Positions 35,768-43,844 of a stretch of 49,971 nucleotides of DNA are shown one piece after another. The notes beneath the pieces were generated by a model that ran no database searches, was not told where the DNA came from, and worked only from the letters and a program-made list of their open reading frames with translations. The translations under genes and the position numbers were made by a program. Source of the stretch: Ectopseudomonas oleovorans (GTDB taxonomy: Bacteria; Pseudomonadota; Gammaproteobacteria; Pseudomonadales; Pseudomonadaceae); assembly GCF_003052605.1 (NCBI RefSeq), contig NZ_QASO01000095.1:1-49971 (forward strand), given 5' to 3'. How positions within the stretch are numbered: the first letter of the stretch is position 1; every line of letters begins with the position of its first letter.

Positions 35768-35889
35768 GGCGAATCCTCCGTAGCGGCACCGGGGCGGTGC
35801 CTGGCCTACAGATTTCGCCGAAACGCGCGGGGCGTCGATTACCTGCCAGGTAATGGCTGACATGACCTGGCTGAACTATCGTGCTGACC

Positions 35890-36135
35890 ATGAACAATAC
35901 CCAGACCGCCGGCGCCCTGTTGTGCCAATGGCGCCAAAGGCGCCGCCTGAGCCAGCTCGACCTCGCCTGCGAGGCACAGATATCCACCCGCCACCTGAGC
36001 TTCGTCGAAACCAGACGCGCCCGACCCAGCCGCGAGATGCTGCTGCATCTCGCCGAGCAGCTGGAGATTCCCTTGCGCGAGCGCAATCGCCTGCTCAGCG
36101 CCGAGTACCTGCGCAATCTGGCGAACAGCACCTGA
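35890..36135 (+). CDS. Short XRE-family HTH protein, probably truncated
   Basis: The product has 81 residues. The HTH is clear: LCQWRQRRRLSQLDLACEAQ, then ISTRHLSFVETRRARPSREM and LLHLAEQLEIPLRERNRLL. Pseudomonas proteins with this N-terminus normally run to about 260 residues, with a MmyB-like ligand-binding domain after the NRLL segment. Here it ends 13 residues later, so the effector domain is lost. The ATG at 35890 is preferred to the GTG at 35881 because it begins the family N-terminus. The small protein could still bind DNA, perhaps acting on the divergent membrane-protein gene. Confidence 0.7.
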   Translation: MNNTQTAGALLCQWRQRRRLSQLDLACEAQISTRHLSFVETRRARPSREMLLHLAEQLEIPLRERNRLLSAEYLRNLANST

Positions 36136-36266
36136 ACGGTAGCGATTTCCGACGAAATCACTCTTTTGGGTCATGCTACAGGGCGTCCGACGCAGTAGTC
36201 TTGGCGCTGCGTCATTGACGCTGCCCACTGCATACCTGCTCAAAACAATAACAAGGAGCACCCCGG

Positions 36267-37013
36267 ATGCGCTGTAAAGCACTGTTGCGCCATGCTTTTT
36301 TCTGGTCGCTCGGACTTTTCGTCGGGCTCTCGCCAATGGCCTTCGCCGAGGCCGTCAGCCCGCAGGAGCAAATTCAGATACACGCCAGCCGCGCCACCAG
36401 CAGCCTCATGCTGTTACGTGGCGAAGGGTTCCAGAAGACCCATCAGCAGCGCCTGGACGCCGACCTGACCGCGCTGGCGGGTGCCATGCAGAACCTGGCG
36501 CAAGGCAACGCCGCACTTACCAGCGCCCATCAGGCACTCGTTACCCAATTGCGCAACGGTGTTTCCTATGGCCCCGGCGAAGAGAACGTACCCTGGCGTT
36601 TCCCCGAAGACCTGAGCCGTGCCCTGCGCGATTTTCTCAGCGCCGCACGCGCCCTACCCGGCGCCGAGGGCCAGAGCGAGCTGGCGGCGAAGATCGAATA
36701 CCTCAGCGTGCAATACCTCAGCCGCTCCTACCTGGGCACCTTCGAGATCGCCCGCGAGCAGCCCGGCACCTACCTCGGTCAGGACGAACGCCTGCTGCTG
36801 CCGGCCATCGACAGTGAACTGCAGGCACTCAAGGACCAATCCGACCCACAGGTGAGCAAGCTACAGACACGCTGGAGTTACCTGCGTGCGGCGCTGGCCG
36901 ACATGAACAGCCAGAGCAACACCCTGCAGAGCGTTTCCGGCCGTCCCTTCGCACCCATCACCGTGGACCGCCATGCACGCTCGATGACGGCACAGTGGAT
37001 GGAAATGTTCTAG
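36267..37013 (+). CDS. Exported helical protein of unknown function
   Basis: The product has 248 residues. A signal peptide (hydrophobic FFWSLGLFVGLSPMAFA, cleavage near residue 27) leads into an almost entirely helical mature chain with no cysteine. AAGGAG precedes the start. The residues NVPWRFPEDLSRALRDF and YLSRSYLGTFEIAREQPG look conserved in type, but I cannot link them to a function. It is probably periplasmic. It is a single gene, bounded by a REP hairpin on the right. Confidence 0.75.
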   Translation: MRCKALLRHAFFWSLGLFVGLSPMAFAEAVSPQEQIQIHASRATSSLMLLRGEGFQKTHQQRLDADLTALAGAMQNLAQGNAALTSAHQALVTQLRNGVSYGPGEENVPWRFPEDLSRALRDFLSAARALPGAEGQSELAAKIEYLSVQYLSRSYLGTFEIAREQPGTYLGQDERLLLPAIDSELQALKDQSDPQVSKLQTRWSYLRAALADMNSQSNTLQSVSGRPFAPITVDRHARSMTAQWMEMF

Positions 37014-37036
37014 CCCCGCGACCGTGCAGAGCAATC

Positions 37037-37121
37037 GTAGGAGCCGGCTTGCTGGCGATGCTTTTCGTCAGCAGGGATGATGATCATCACGCCGCCGGAT
37101 CGCCAGCAAGCTGGCTCCTAC
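37037..37121. repeat. REP/BIME-like hairpin
   Basis: GTAGGAGCCGGCTTGCTGGCGAT and GATCGCCAGCAAGCTGGCTCCTAC are long inverted arms. The element is the same family as 30058-30126, including the internal TTTCGTCAGC relative. Confidence 0.85.
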
Positions 37122-37153
37122 ATGCGCTCCGTATCTACGTTTAACTGACCGGC

Positions 37154-37678
37154 TCAGGCCAGCGCCTTCTTCTCGCGAATGCAGGTGGGCCCGGCGATCT
37201 CCACCACGGCATGCTCGATTTCCTTGCGCAGGCCGAGCAGGAAGGCCAGTTCGGCGACCACGAACAGCGGGCCGATCACCAGGCCCATGACGTCATCGAC
37301 GAATGCCGGCTTGCGCCCTTCGTAGTAATGACCGACGAACTGGATGACCCAGCCCACCACGAACAGGCCGATGCCGGTGCTCAGCCAGAGCGCCGTGGAG
37401 GCCTGCGCCAGGCCGGCAGCGGCCCACAGGCAGAGGCCCAGCAGCGCCGCCATCAGCAGGCCGAAACGGGTATCCAGGCGCAGGTAGAACCAGGCCGAAA
37501 CCAGCGCCACCAGGGTGGCCGGTGCCAGCCACAGGCCGGCCATGGCGAAGCCGGGCCGCGACAGCAGCACCGCCACGGCCAGCACTATCATGGGAATGCC
37601 GATGAAATGACTGGCGATATTGCGCCGGTCGCGATGGTAGGCCGCATACTGGGCCAGATGATCGACGAGGGTTTTCAT
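37154..37678 (-). CDS. Mpo1-like (DUF962) membrane protein
   Basis: The product has 174 residues with four predicted membrane helices. The family's histidine motifs are present: YAAYHRDRRNIASHFIGIP near residue 11 and GHYYEGRKPAFVDD near residue 115. Yeast Mpo1 of this family is an iron-dependent dioxygenase of 2-hydroxy fatty acids; bacterial members are little studied. GAGGAC precedes ATG 37678, and longer readings are not supported. It is divergent from a Crp/Fnr regulator, with a perfect palindrome between them. Confidence 0.85.
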   Translation of the reverse strand: MKTLVDHLAQYAAYHRDRRNIASHFIGIPMIVLAVAVLLSRPGFAMAGLWLAPATLVALVSAWFYLRLDTRFGLLMAALLGLCLWAAAGLAQASTALWLSTGIGLFVVGWVIQFVGHYYEGRKPAFVDDVMGLVIGPLFVVAELAFLLGLRKEIEHAVVEIAGPTCIREKKALA

Positions 37679-37740
37679 TGTTATCGTCCTCAGCTGTGGA
37701 ACAGGCCCGCTCATGATCGCCGCGGCCCGTGCCACCGCTC

Positions 37741-37756
37741 TGTCGGCTAGCCGACA
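37741..37756. promoter_or_regulatory. Perfect 16-bp palindrome in divergent promoter region
   Basis: TGTCGGCTAGCCGACA is its own reverse complement. It lies 62 bases from the Mpo1-like start and 46 bases from the Crp/Fnr start. A further half-site, GCCGACA, occurs at 37788-37794. It does not match the Crp or Anr consensus, so it may be the specific operator of the adjacent regulator. Confidence 0.6.
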
Positions 37757-37802
37757 ATGGCAGGGATCGCCGTACCGACCGCAACAGCCGACAGGAGCTG
37801 CG

Positions 37803-38486
37803 ATGCCCGATCCACACCGCTATCTCGCGCTGCTACGCCAGGGTCACTGGTTCGCCGCGCTGCCCGATGAACTGAGCCAGGCGCTGCTGGCCATGGCCAG
37901 GGTGCAGCGTCTGGAGGCCGGGCAGCGCCTGTTCCACCGCGGCGACAAACCCTGCGGCCTGTACGCCGTGGTCGAAGGCGCGGTGCGCGTCGGTGCGGTC
38001 AGCGAGAGCGGCAAGGAGGCGCTGCTGACGCTGGTGGAGCCACCCTACTGGTTCGGCGAGATCTCCCTGTTCGACGGCCTGCCGCGCACCCACGACGCCT
38101 TCGCCGACAGCGCCAGCACCCTGCTGCTGTTGCCGCAGCACGAGCTGCTCGCCCTGCTCGAATGCCAGCCGCAGTACTGGCGCGACTTCGCCCTGCTGAT
38201 GACGCACAAGCTGCGCCTGGCCTTCGTCGCCCTGGAGGACATGAGCCTGCTGCCGGCGGCGCCACGTTTGGCCCGGCGCCTGCTGCTGATGGCCGAGAAC
38301 TATGGCGAGAGCGAGCCGCGCCGGGTGCTGCACCTGGCCCAGGAACAGCTGGCGCTGATGCTCGCGCTGTCGCGCCAGACCACCAATCAGATTCTCAAGG
38401 AGCTGCAGGCCCAGGGCGTGGTCCGTCTGACCTACGGCGAAATCGAAATTCTCGACCTCCACCGCCTGCGCCAGCTGGCCGGCTGA
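37803..38486 (+). CDS. Crp/Fnr-family transcription regulator
   Basis: The product has 227 residues. A cyclic-nucleotide-type beta roll (about 15-125) contains QRLFHRGDKPCGLYAVVEG and FGEISLFDGLPRTHDA. A C-terminal winged HTH (about 150-215) has AQEQLALMLALSRQTTNQIL as its helix pair. There is no cluster of cysteines at the N-terminus, so it is not Fnr/Anr proper. GGAG lies before ATG 37803; the longer frame from 37713 is not needed. Effector unknown. The divergent Mpo1-like gene is a likely target. Confidence 0.88.
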   Translation: MPDPHRYLALLRQGHWFAALPDELSQALLAMARVQRLEAGQRLFHRGDKPCGLYAVVEGAVRVGAVSESGKEALLTLVEPPYWFGEISLFDGLPRTHDAFADSASTLLLLPQHELLALLECQPQYWRDFALLMTHKLRLAFVALEDMSLLPAAPRLARRLLLMAENYGESEPRRVLHLAQEQLALMLALSRQTTNQILKELQAQGVVRLTYGEIEILDLHRLRQLAG

Positions 38487-38530
38487 ACCGCCAGCATTGC
38501 GCCACTGTCCAAGGCCAGTCTTGCCACAGG

Positions 38531-40504
38531 ATGCCTGCTTCGATGCCCGTCACCGCCACTGCACTGCCCGATGTCCTCGCCGGCCCGCTACTGCGCCGCA
38601 TGGAACCCGGCCGCCTGGTGCTGTGGCTGGTGGCCAGCCGCGCGCTGCGCCTGCAGCTGTGGCTGCGCCCCGACGACCAGGCGCCGCACCTGCACGCGCT
38701 GGACGATCACTGCCGGCAATTGCCGCTGGGCCGGCATGCCGTGCTGCACCTGATCGACCTGCCGCTCGAACAGGCACTGCCGCAGGACACGCGCATCGCC
38801 TACGACCTGCAGATCATCGACAGCGCAGGCGCGAAAGGCATGCGCGACTGGGCGCCGCACCTGCTCTACAACGGCGCTGAGCACGCTGATTTCGTCCTGC
38901 GCGCGCGGGTCGACCAGCTGCTCCATGGCTCCTGCCGCAAACCGCATCACGCCGCGACGGATGGCCTGCTCTGCGCCGACCGCCTGCTGGCCGAGCCTCA
39001 CGACGCCAGGCAACGCCCGGCGCTGCTGCTGATGAGCGGCGATCAGGTCTACGTCGATGACGTCGCCGGGCCGCTGCTCTGCGCCATCCACCAACTGATC
39101 GCCCGCCTCGGCCTGTTCGACGAGTTTCTCCAAGGCGCCGTGGTCGAAGACAGCCAGGCGCTCTACGCCAACCCGGTGGGTTATTACCAGCGCGCCGACC
39201 TGCTGCCGGCGGTGAAGAGCAACCAGACCCTGCGCGACAGGTTCTTCGGCGGTGTAGAGAAACCCGTCTTCACCAGCAGCAGCGCCGACAACCATCTGGT
39301 GACCTTCGCCGAGATGATCGCCATGTACCTGCTGGTCTGGTCGCCAGTGCCCTGGACGCTGATCAGCGAACAGCCGCCGCCGCTGAGCGCAGAACAGCAG
39401 CAGCGTTATGCCCGTGAGCGCGAACGCATCGATGCCTTCCGCCAGAGCCTCGGCCAGGCTGCACGGGTGTTCGCCCACCTGCCGACGCTGATGATCTTCG
39501 ACGACCACGACGTCACCGATGACTGGAACCTCTCCGCACGCTGGGAGCAGACCGCCTACGGCCACCCGTTCTCCAAACGCATCATCGGCAACGCCCTGCT
39601 TGCCTACCTGCTGTGCCAGGGCTGGGGCAACAACCCCGATGTATTCGATGAGCCGCTGCAGGCCTTTGCCGACCTGCTGCAGCAGCGGCAGAACGAGCAT
39701 CTGCGGGCCGCAGCGCAGGACGCGCTGATCGACCAATTGCTGCACTTCGAGCAATGGCACTACGTGCTGCCGACCACGCCCGCGCTGCTGGTGCTGGACA
39801 CCCGCACGCGTCGCTGGCGCAGCGAAGGGCATTTGTCGAAACCCTCGGGGCTGATGGACTGGGAGGCGCTGTGCGACTTCCAACAGGCACTGCTCGATCA
39901 CCCCAGTTGCATCATCGTCTCGCCGGCGCCGATGTTCGGCGTGAAGCTGATCGAGGGCATCCAGAAGCTGTTCACCTACGCCGGCCACCCGCTGATGGTC
40001 GATGCGGAAAACTGGATGGCCCATCGCGGCGCGGCCAGCGTGATGCTAAACATCTTCCGCCACTCGCGTACGCCGGGGGACTTCGTCATTCTCTCCGGCG
40101 ACGTGCACTACTCCTTCGCCTACCGCGTGAACATCCGCCACCGGCGCGCCAGCCCGACCATCTGGCAGATCACCAGCAGCGGTATCAAGAACGAATTCCC
40201 GGCCGACCTGCTGGACTGGTTCGACCGCCTCAACCGCTGGCTCTACGCGCCCTGGTCGCCGCTCAACTGGCTGACCAAGCGCCGCCGCATGCGCGTCACC
40301 CCGCTGATCCCCGACCGTAGCCGTTCGGGTGAACGCCTGTGGAACAGCGCCGGCCTCGGCCAGGTGTTCTTCGACGAGCAGGGTCGCCCCAAGCGCATCC
40401 TTCAGCTCAATGCGGATGGCTCGCAGCCGGTGACGTTCATCAGCGAACGCGAAGAGCAGCCGGCCCCCGCCACTACGCCTCGCAGTCACAATACTGCGCC
40501 TTAG
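38531..40504 (+). CDS. PhoD-type alkaline phosphatase / metallophosphatase
   Basis: The product has 657 residues. Metal-binding motifs of the PhoD group appear as MSGDQVYVDD (about 174-183), MIFDDHDVTDDWN (about 320) and ILSGDVHYSFAYR (about 522). No signal peptide or Tat motif is seen at ATG 38531, so a cytosolic enzyme is likely, unlike classical secreted PhoD. A frame upstream to 38162 overlaps the regulator gene and is rejected. The gene begins about 45 bases after the Crp/Fnr gene on the same strand, so co-transcription is possible. Substrate (phosphodiester or phosphomonoester) cannot be read. Confidence 0.85.
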   Translation: MPASMPVTATALPDVLAGPLLRRMEPGRLVLWLVASRALRLQLWLRPDDQAPHLHALDDHCRQLPLGRHAVLHLIDLPLEQALPQDTRIAYDLQIIDSAGAKGMRDWAPHLLYNGAEHADFVLRARVDQLLHGSCRKPHHAATDGLLCADRLLAEPHDARQRPALLLMSGDQVYVDDVAGPLLCAIHQLIARLGLFDEFLQGAVVEDSQALYANPVGYYQRADLLPAVKSNQTLRDRFFGGVEKPVFTSSSADNHLVTFAEMIAMYLLVWSPVPWTLISEQPPPLSAEQQQRYARERERIDAFRQSLGQAARVFAHLPTLMIFDDHDVTDDWNLSARWEQTAYGHPFSKRIIGNALLAYLLCQGWGNNPDVFDEPLQAFADLLQQRQNEHLRAAAQDALIDQLLHFEQWHYVLPTTPALLVLDTRTRRWRSEGHLSKPSGLMDWEALCDFQQALLDHPSCIIVSPAPMFGVKLIEGIQKLFTYAGHPLMVDAENWMAHRGAASVMLNIFRHSRTPGDFVILSGDVHYSFAYRVNIRHRRASPTIWQITSSGIKNEFPADLLDWFDRLNRWLYAPWSPLNWLTKRRRMRVTPLIPDRSRSGERLWNSAGLGQVFFDEQGRPKRILQLNADGSQPVTFISEREEQPAPATTPRSHNTAP

Positions 40505-40539
40505 GAAAACGACCCATCACAGGTGAGGACTTGCGGCAC

Positions 40540-41856
40540 TCAGCGCAGCTTCTCCAGCATCTGGTAGTACCACATGCCCGCCGCCAGCATCGGATTGCCG
40601 AGCTGGTCACCCAGCGGCACCTTGATGTGCTTGCAGGCGGCGAATGTGTCGTACTGCTCCAGGTCGCCAGTGATCGCCTTGGCCATGATCTCGCCCATGA
40701 TGTGGCTGGTGGCCACGCCATGGCCGGAGTAGCCCTGGCAGTACCAGACATTGCTCGACAGCTTGCCCAGTTGCGGGATGCGGTTCATCACGATGCCCAT
40801 GGCGCAGCTCCACTGGAAATCGATCTGCACGCCCTTGAGCTGCGGGAAGGTGCGTTCGATGCACGGGCGCAGCTCGCCGGCGATGTCCCGTGAGTCGCGC
40901 CCGGAGTAGTTGGCGCCGCCGCCGAACAGCAGGCGGCCATCGCCGGTCAGGCGGTAGTAGTCGAGCACGAAGCGGCAGTCGTACACCGCCAGGTCATGCG
41001 GGTTGATCGCCTCGATCAGCTCGGCGCCCAGCGGCGCGGTGGTGACGATGCCGCCCATGGCCGGGAAGATCATGCCCTTGAGCTTGCGCCGCTCCAGCTT
41101 GTGGTAGACATCGCCGGCCAGCAGCACCTGTTTGGCCTCGATCCGCCCGCCGGTGGTGACCACCGCCGGGCGCGGGCCGTGGACGATATCCAGCACCTCG
41201 GAGTGTTCGAAGATCAGCGCACCCAGGCTCTCGGCGGCCTTGGCCTCGCCGAGGCACAGGTTGAGCGGGTGCAGGTGCATGTTGCGGGTGTTCTTCAGCG
41301 CGCCGCAGTACAGCTCGCTGCCCAGTTGCGCACGCACGCCGGCGGCGTCGAGCAGGGTCACATCATCGCCCATGCCACGGCGCAGCGCTTCGTCGTAGGT
41401 GGCCTTGAGCTCGTCCATATGGCTGGCTTTCATTGCCGTATGCAGGTGGCCGTGCTTGAGGTCGCAGTCGATGCCGTACTTGGCCACGCGGCTCTTGATG
41501 ATCTCGTGGCCGCGCCAGCGCAGGTGCCAGATGAAGTCGTCCACTTCATCGCCCAACGTGTTGCGCATCTGCTTGCGCATGGCCTCGTCGCCGGAGAGGC
41601 TGCCGGTGACCTGGCCACCGTTGCGCCCGCTGGCGCCCCAGCCGACCTTGTTGGTTTCCACCACGGCCACCTTGAGGCCGCGCTCGGCCAGCTCCACTGC
41701 CGTGGCGATGCCGGTGAAACCGCCACCGATGATGGCCACGTCGACGGTGACACTGCCCTGCAGTGTCGGGTAGTCGCTCTCGAAGTTGAGCGAGGCCGAG
41801 TAGTAGGACGGCGCGCGCTCGGCGGCGGGTTTGACGGGTTGCTTGATCGTGTTCAT
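40540..41856 (-). CDS. pauB: FAD-dependent gamma-glutamylputrescine oxidoreductase, PauB-like
   Basis: The product has 438 residues and a DAO-fold flavoprotein. The FAD-binding motif VDVAIIGGGFTGIATAVEL is near residue 38, followed by GWGASGRNGGQVTG, typical of PauB/PuuB enzymes. It oxidises the gamma-glutamylated polyamine in putrescine/spermidine breakdown. The C-terminal YCQGYSGHGVATSHIMG also fits the family. Its partner synthetase is the next gene upstream on the same strand, separated by a REP-like repeat. Paralogues of pauB are numerous in Pseudomonas, so the numbered copy cannot be assigned. Confidence 0.88.
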   Translation of the reverse strand: MNTIKQPVKPAAERAPSYYSASLNFESDYPTLQGSVTVDVAIIGGGFTGIATAVELAERGLKVAVVETNKVGWGASGRNGGQVTGSLSGDEAMRKQMRNTLGDEVDDFIWHLRWRGHEIIKSRVAKYGIDCDLKHGHLHTAMKASHMDELKATYDEALRRGMGDDVTLLDAAGVRAQLGSELYCGALKNTRNMHLHPLNLCLGEAKAAESLGALIFEHSEVLDIVHGPRPAVVTTGGRIEAKQVLLAGDVYHKLERRKLKGMIFPAMGGIVTTAPLGAELIEAINPHDLAVYDCRFVLDYYRLTGDGRLLFGGGANYSGRDSRDIAGELRPCIERTFPQLKGVQIDFQWSCAMGIVMNRIPQLGKLSSNVWYCQGYSGHGVATSHIMGEIMAKAITGDLEQYDTFAACKHIKVPLGDQLGNPMLAAGMWYYQMLEKLR

Positions 41857-41938
41857 TGCAGAATCCTTGTAGCGGCGGCACCGCCGTTGGGTGTCGCGGG
41901 GCCGCCTAGGCAGTGCGCACCAGTAAATCCGGAGAATT

Positions 41939-42012
41939 CGCGGCTGAAGCCGCTCCTACAGGGGGTGCACGCTTCGTAGGAACGGCTGGGCGGCACTCCG
42001 CTTTAGCCGCGA
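41939..42012. repeat. REP-like repeat between pauB and pauA
   Basis: CGGCTGAAGCCGCTCCTACA and the inverted CGTAGGAACGGCTGGGCGG ... TTTAGCCGCG form a hairpin-like pair. It resembles 16950-17010. Confidence 0.7.
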
Positions 42013-42030
42013 GCTGTTCAATTCATGCCC

Positions 42031-43398
42031 TCAAGCGTTGCTCAGATACCAACGCCAATCCTGCTCGCCGACCTCGCCCATGAACTGGCGATACTCGGCA
42101 CGCTTGACGGCGAGAAAGACCTTGAGGAATTCGGCACCAAAGGCATCACGCGCCCAGCTGGAGCGCTCCAGCGCCTGGATCGCCGCCGACCACTGGGTCG
42201 GCAGGTACTCCGTGGCCTGGGCATAACCGTTACCTTCGATCGGCGCACCGGGATTGAGGTGGTCACGAATGCCACGGTGAATCCCGGCGAGGATCGCCGC
42301 CGCCGCCAGATAAGGGTTGGCATCGGCGCCACAGATACGATGCTCGACATGCCGGGTATTGGCGGGCCCGCCCGGCACGCGCAGGCTGACGGTACGGTTA
42401 TCCACACCCCAGGTTGGCGCCAGCGGCGCATAGCTGTTGGCCTGGAAACGTCGGTAGGAGTTGGCGTTGGGGCAGAACAGCAGCAGCGAGTCGAGCAGGC
42501 TGGCTAGCATGCCGCCCACTGACTCGCGCAGCAGCGGCGTACCTGCCGGATCCTCGCTGGCGAACAGGTTGTTGCCCTGCGCGTCGGCCAGGCTCACATG
42601 CATATGCATGCCGGTGCCGGCCAGATGGTCGAACGGCTTGGCCATGAAGCAGGCCTGCATGCCGTGGCGGTGCGCCACGCCCTTGACCAGGCGTTTGTAG
42701 CGTACCGCCTGATCCATCGCCGCCAGCACCGGGCCGTGCTCCAGGGTGATCTCCACCTGGCCGGGGGCGTATTCAGAAATCGCCGTGCGCGCCGGAATGC
42801 CCTGCGCCTTGCAGGCGGCGTAGAGATCACGCAGGAAGGGTTCGATCTGCTCCAGTTCGCGCAGGCCGTAGACCTGGGTCTGCCGCGGGCGGCCGCCATC
42901 GGCGTCCAACGCTGGCTGTGGGCGACCCTCGGCATCACGTTTCTGGTCGAGCAGGTAGAACTCCAGCTCGCAGGCCATCACCGGGTAATAGCCCTCGGCT
43001 TCGAGCTGCTCGATCACGCGGATCAGCAGCTGGCGCGGATCGGCCGGCGTGGCCGGCAGGCCTTCGGTCGGGTGCATCGACACCTGCACGGCGGCGGTGG
43101 GCATCTGCCGCCAGGGCAGGCGCACCAAGCTGCCGGGCAGCGGATAGGCGCGGCAATCGATATCGCCTACCTCCCAGACCAGGCCGGAGTCCTCGACATC
43201 CTCGCCCTGGATGGACAGGCCGAGCATGGTGCTCGGCAGCGGCCGGCCGCTCTGGTACAGCGCCAGCAGTTCCTCGCGGTGCAGCAGCTTGCCGCGCGGC
43301 ACGCCATTGGCGTCGAGAATGAATAGCTCGATCAGCTCGATATCGGGATTGTTCGTCAGGAAGTCCTGAGCTTCCTGCACGGGGGCGAAAGTCGTCAT
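42031..43398 (-). CDS. pauA: Gamma-glutamylpolyamine synthetase, PauA-like glutamine synthetase homologue
   Basis: The product has 455 residues of the glutamine-synthetase fold. Metal and substrate motifs are visible: ACELEFYLLD, GTGMHMHVSL, RFQANSYAPLAPTWGVDNR and EHRICGADANPYLAAAAIL. The N-terminus IELFILDANGVPRGKLLHRE is that of the polyamine-type enzymes, not GlnA. It joins glutamate to putrescine or related amines, the first step before PauB oxidation. The ribosome site is weak. It is transcribed with the pauB-like gene downstream. Confidence 0.88.
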   Translation of the reverse strand: MTTFAPVQEAQDFLTNNPDIELIELFILDANGVPRGKLLHREELLALYQSGRPLPSTMLGLSIQGEDVEDSGLVWEVGDIDCRAYPLPGSLVRLPWRQMPTAAVQVSMHPTEGLPATPADPRQLLIRVIEQLEAEGYYPVMACELEFYLLDQKRDAEGRPQPALDADGGRPRQTQVYGLRELEQIEPFLRDLYAACKAQGIPARTAISEYAPGQVEITLEHGPVLAAMDQAVRYKRLVKGVAHRHGMQACFMAKPFDHLAGTGMHMHVSLADAQGNNLFASEDPAGTPLLRESVGGMLASLLDSLLLFCPNANSYRRFQANSYAPLAPTWGVDNRTVSLRVPGGPANTRHVEHRICGADANPYLAAAAILAGIHRGIRDHLNPGAPIEGNGYAQATEYLPTQWSAAIQALERSSWARDAFGAEFLKVFLAVKRAEYRQFMGEVGEQDWRWYLSNA

Positions 43399-43844
43399 AT
43401 CGCACTCGCTTGCGCCAGTTGGGCGCTCGGTGTCCGCACGGCCCGTTCGATTCGTGAACAGGTTGCACAGGCAGACAAATGGGCATCAGCGGCTGCGGAC
43501 ATGGCGCAGCCATCGGTGTCAGCGGGCGGGGACGGCGTCCGGTGGGCGGGCGTGGCGGCAGTGCCACAGCGCCCAGAAGGCGAGGATGATGGTCAGCAGC
43601 GGGTTGAGCCGCTCCAACAAGCGCCGCCGCGCAGGCGCGCGGTACAGCGGAACATGGACTTGGCAGGCCAGGGAGATCATGGCTTGGCAGCGTCGCACAG
43701 GGTTTGACGTGCGTTAAATCGGGGTTTTCATACGTTTGGTTATGCGCTGGCTAAACAATCCCGCCCATGCAAACCAAATCGACCCGTAGGGTGCGCCGTG
43801 CGCACCATTACCCACACGACAGACAGCAGTGCGCACAACGCATC
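43399..43844. other. Intergenic region before pauA
   Basis: About 445 bases separate the pauA-like start from the stop of the chemoreceptor gene. It holds the pauA promoter. The direct relatives ACGTTTGGTTATGCG and GTGCGCACC-type inverted pieces are the only patterns I see near 43730-43830. A 53-codon minus-strand frame at 43519-43680 has a hydrophobic stretch but no ribosome site. Confidence 0.45.

Noticed and set aside
38588..40024. 478-codon minus-strand frame opposite the PhoD-type gene
   Set aside because: Shadow of a gene with clear metal-binding motifs; no domain recognised in the antisense product.
42598..43326. Plus-strand frame opposite pauA
   Set aside because: Rich in His, Gln and Arg as typical for antisense of GC-rich genes; the glutamine-synthetase motifs are on the minus strand.
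43519..43680. 53-codon minus-strand frame with a hydrophobic stretch
   Set aside because: No ribosome site, no start context and no recognisable homologue; kept only as a note in the intergenic entry.
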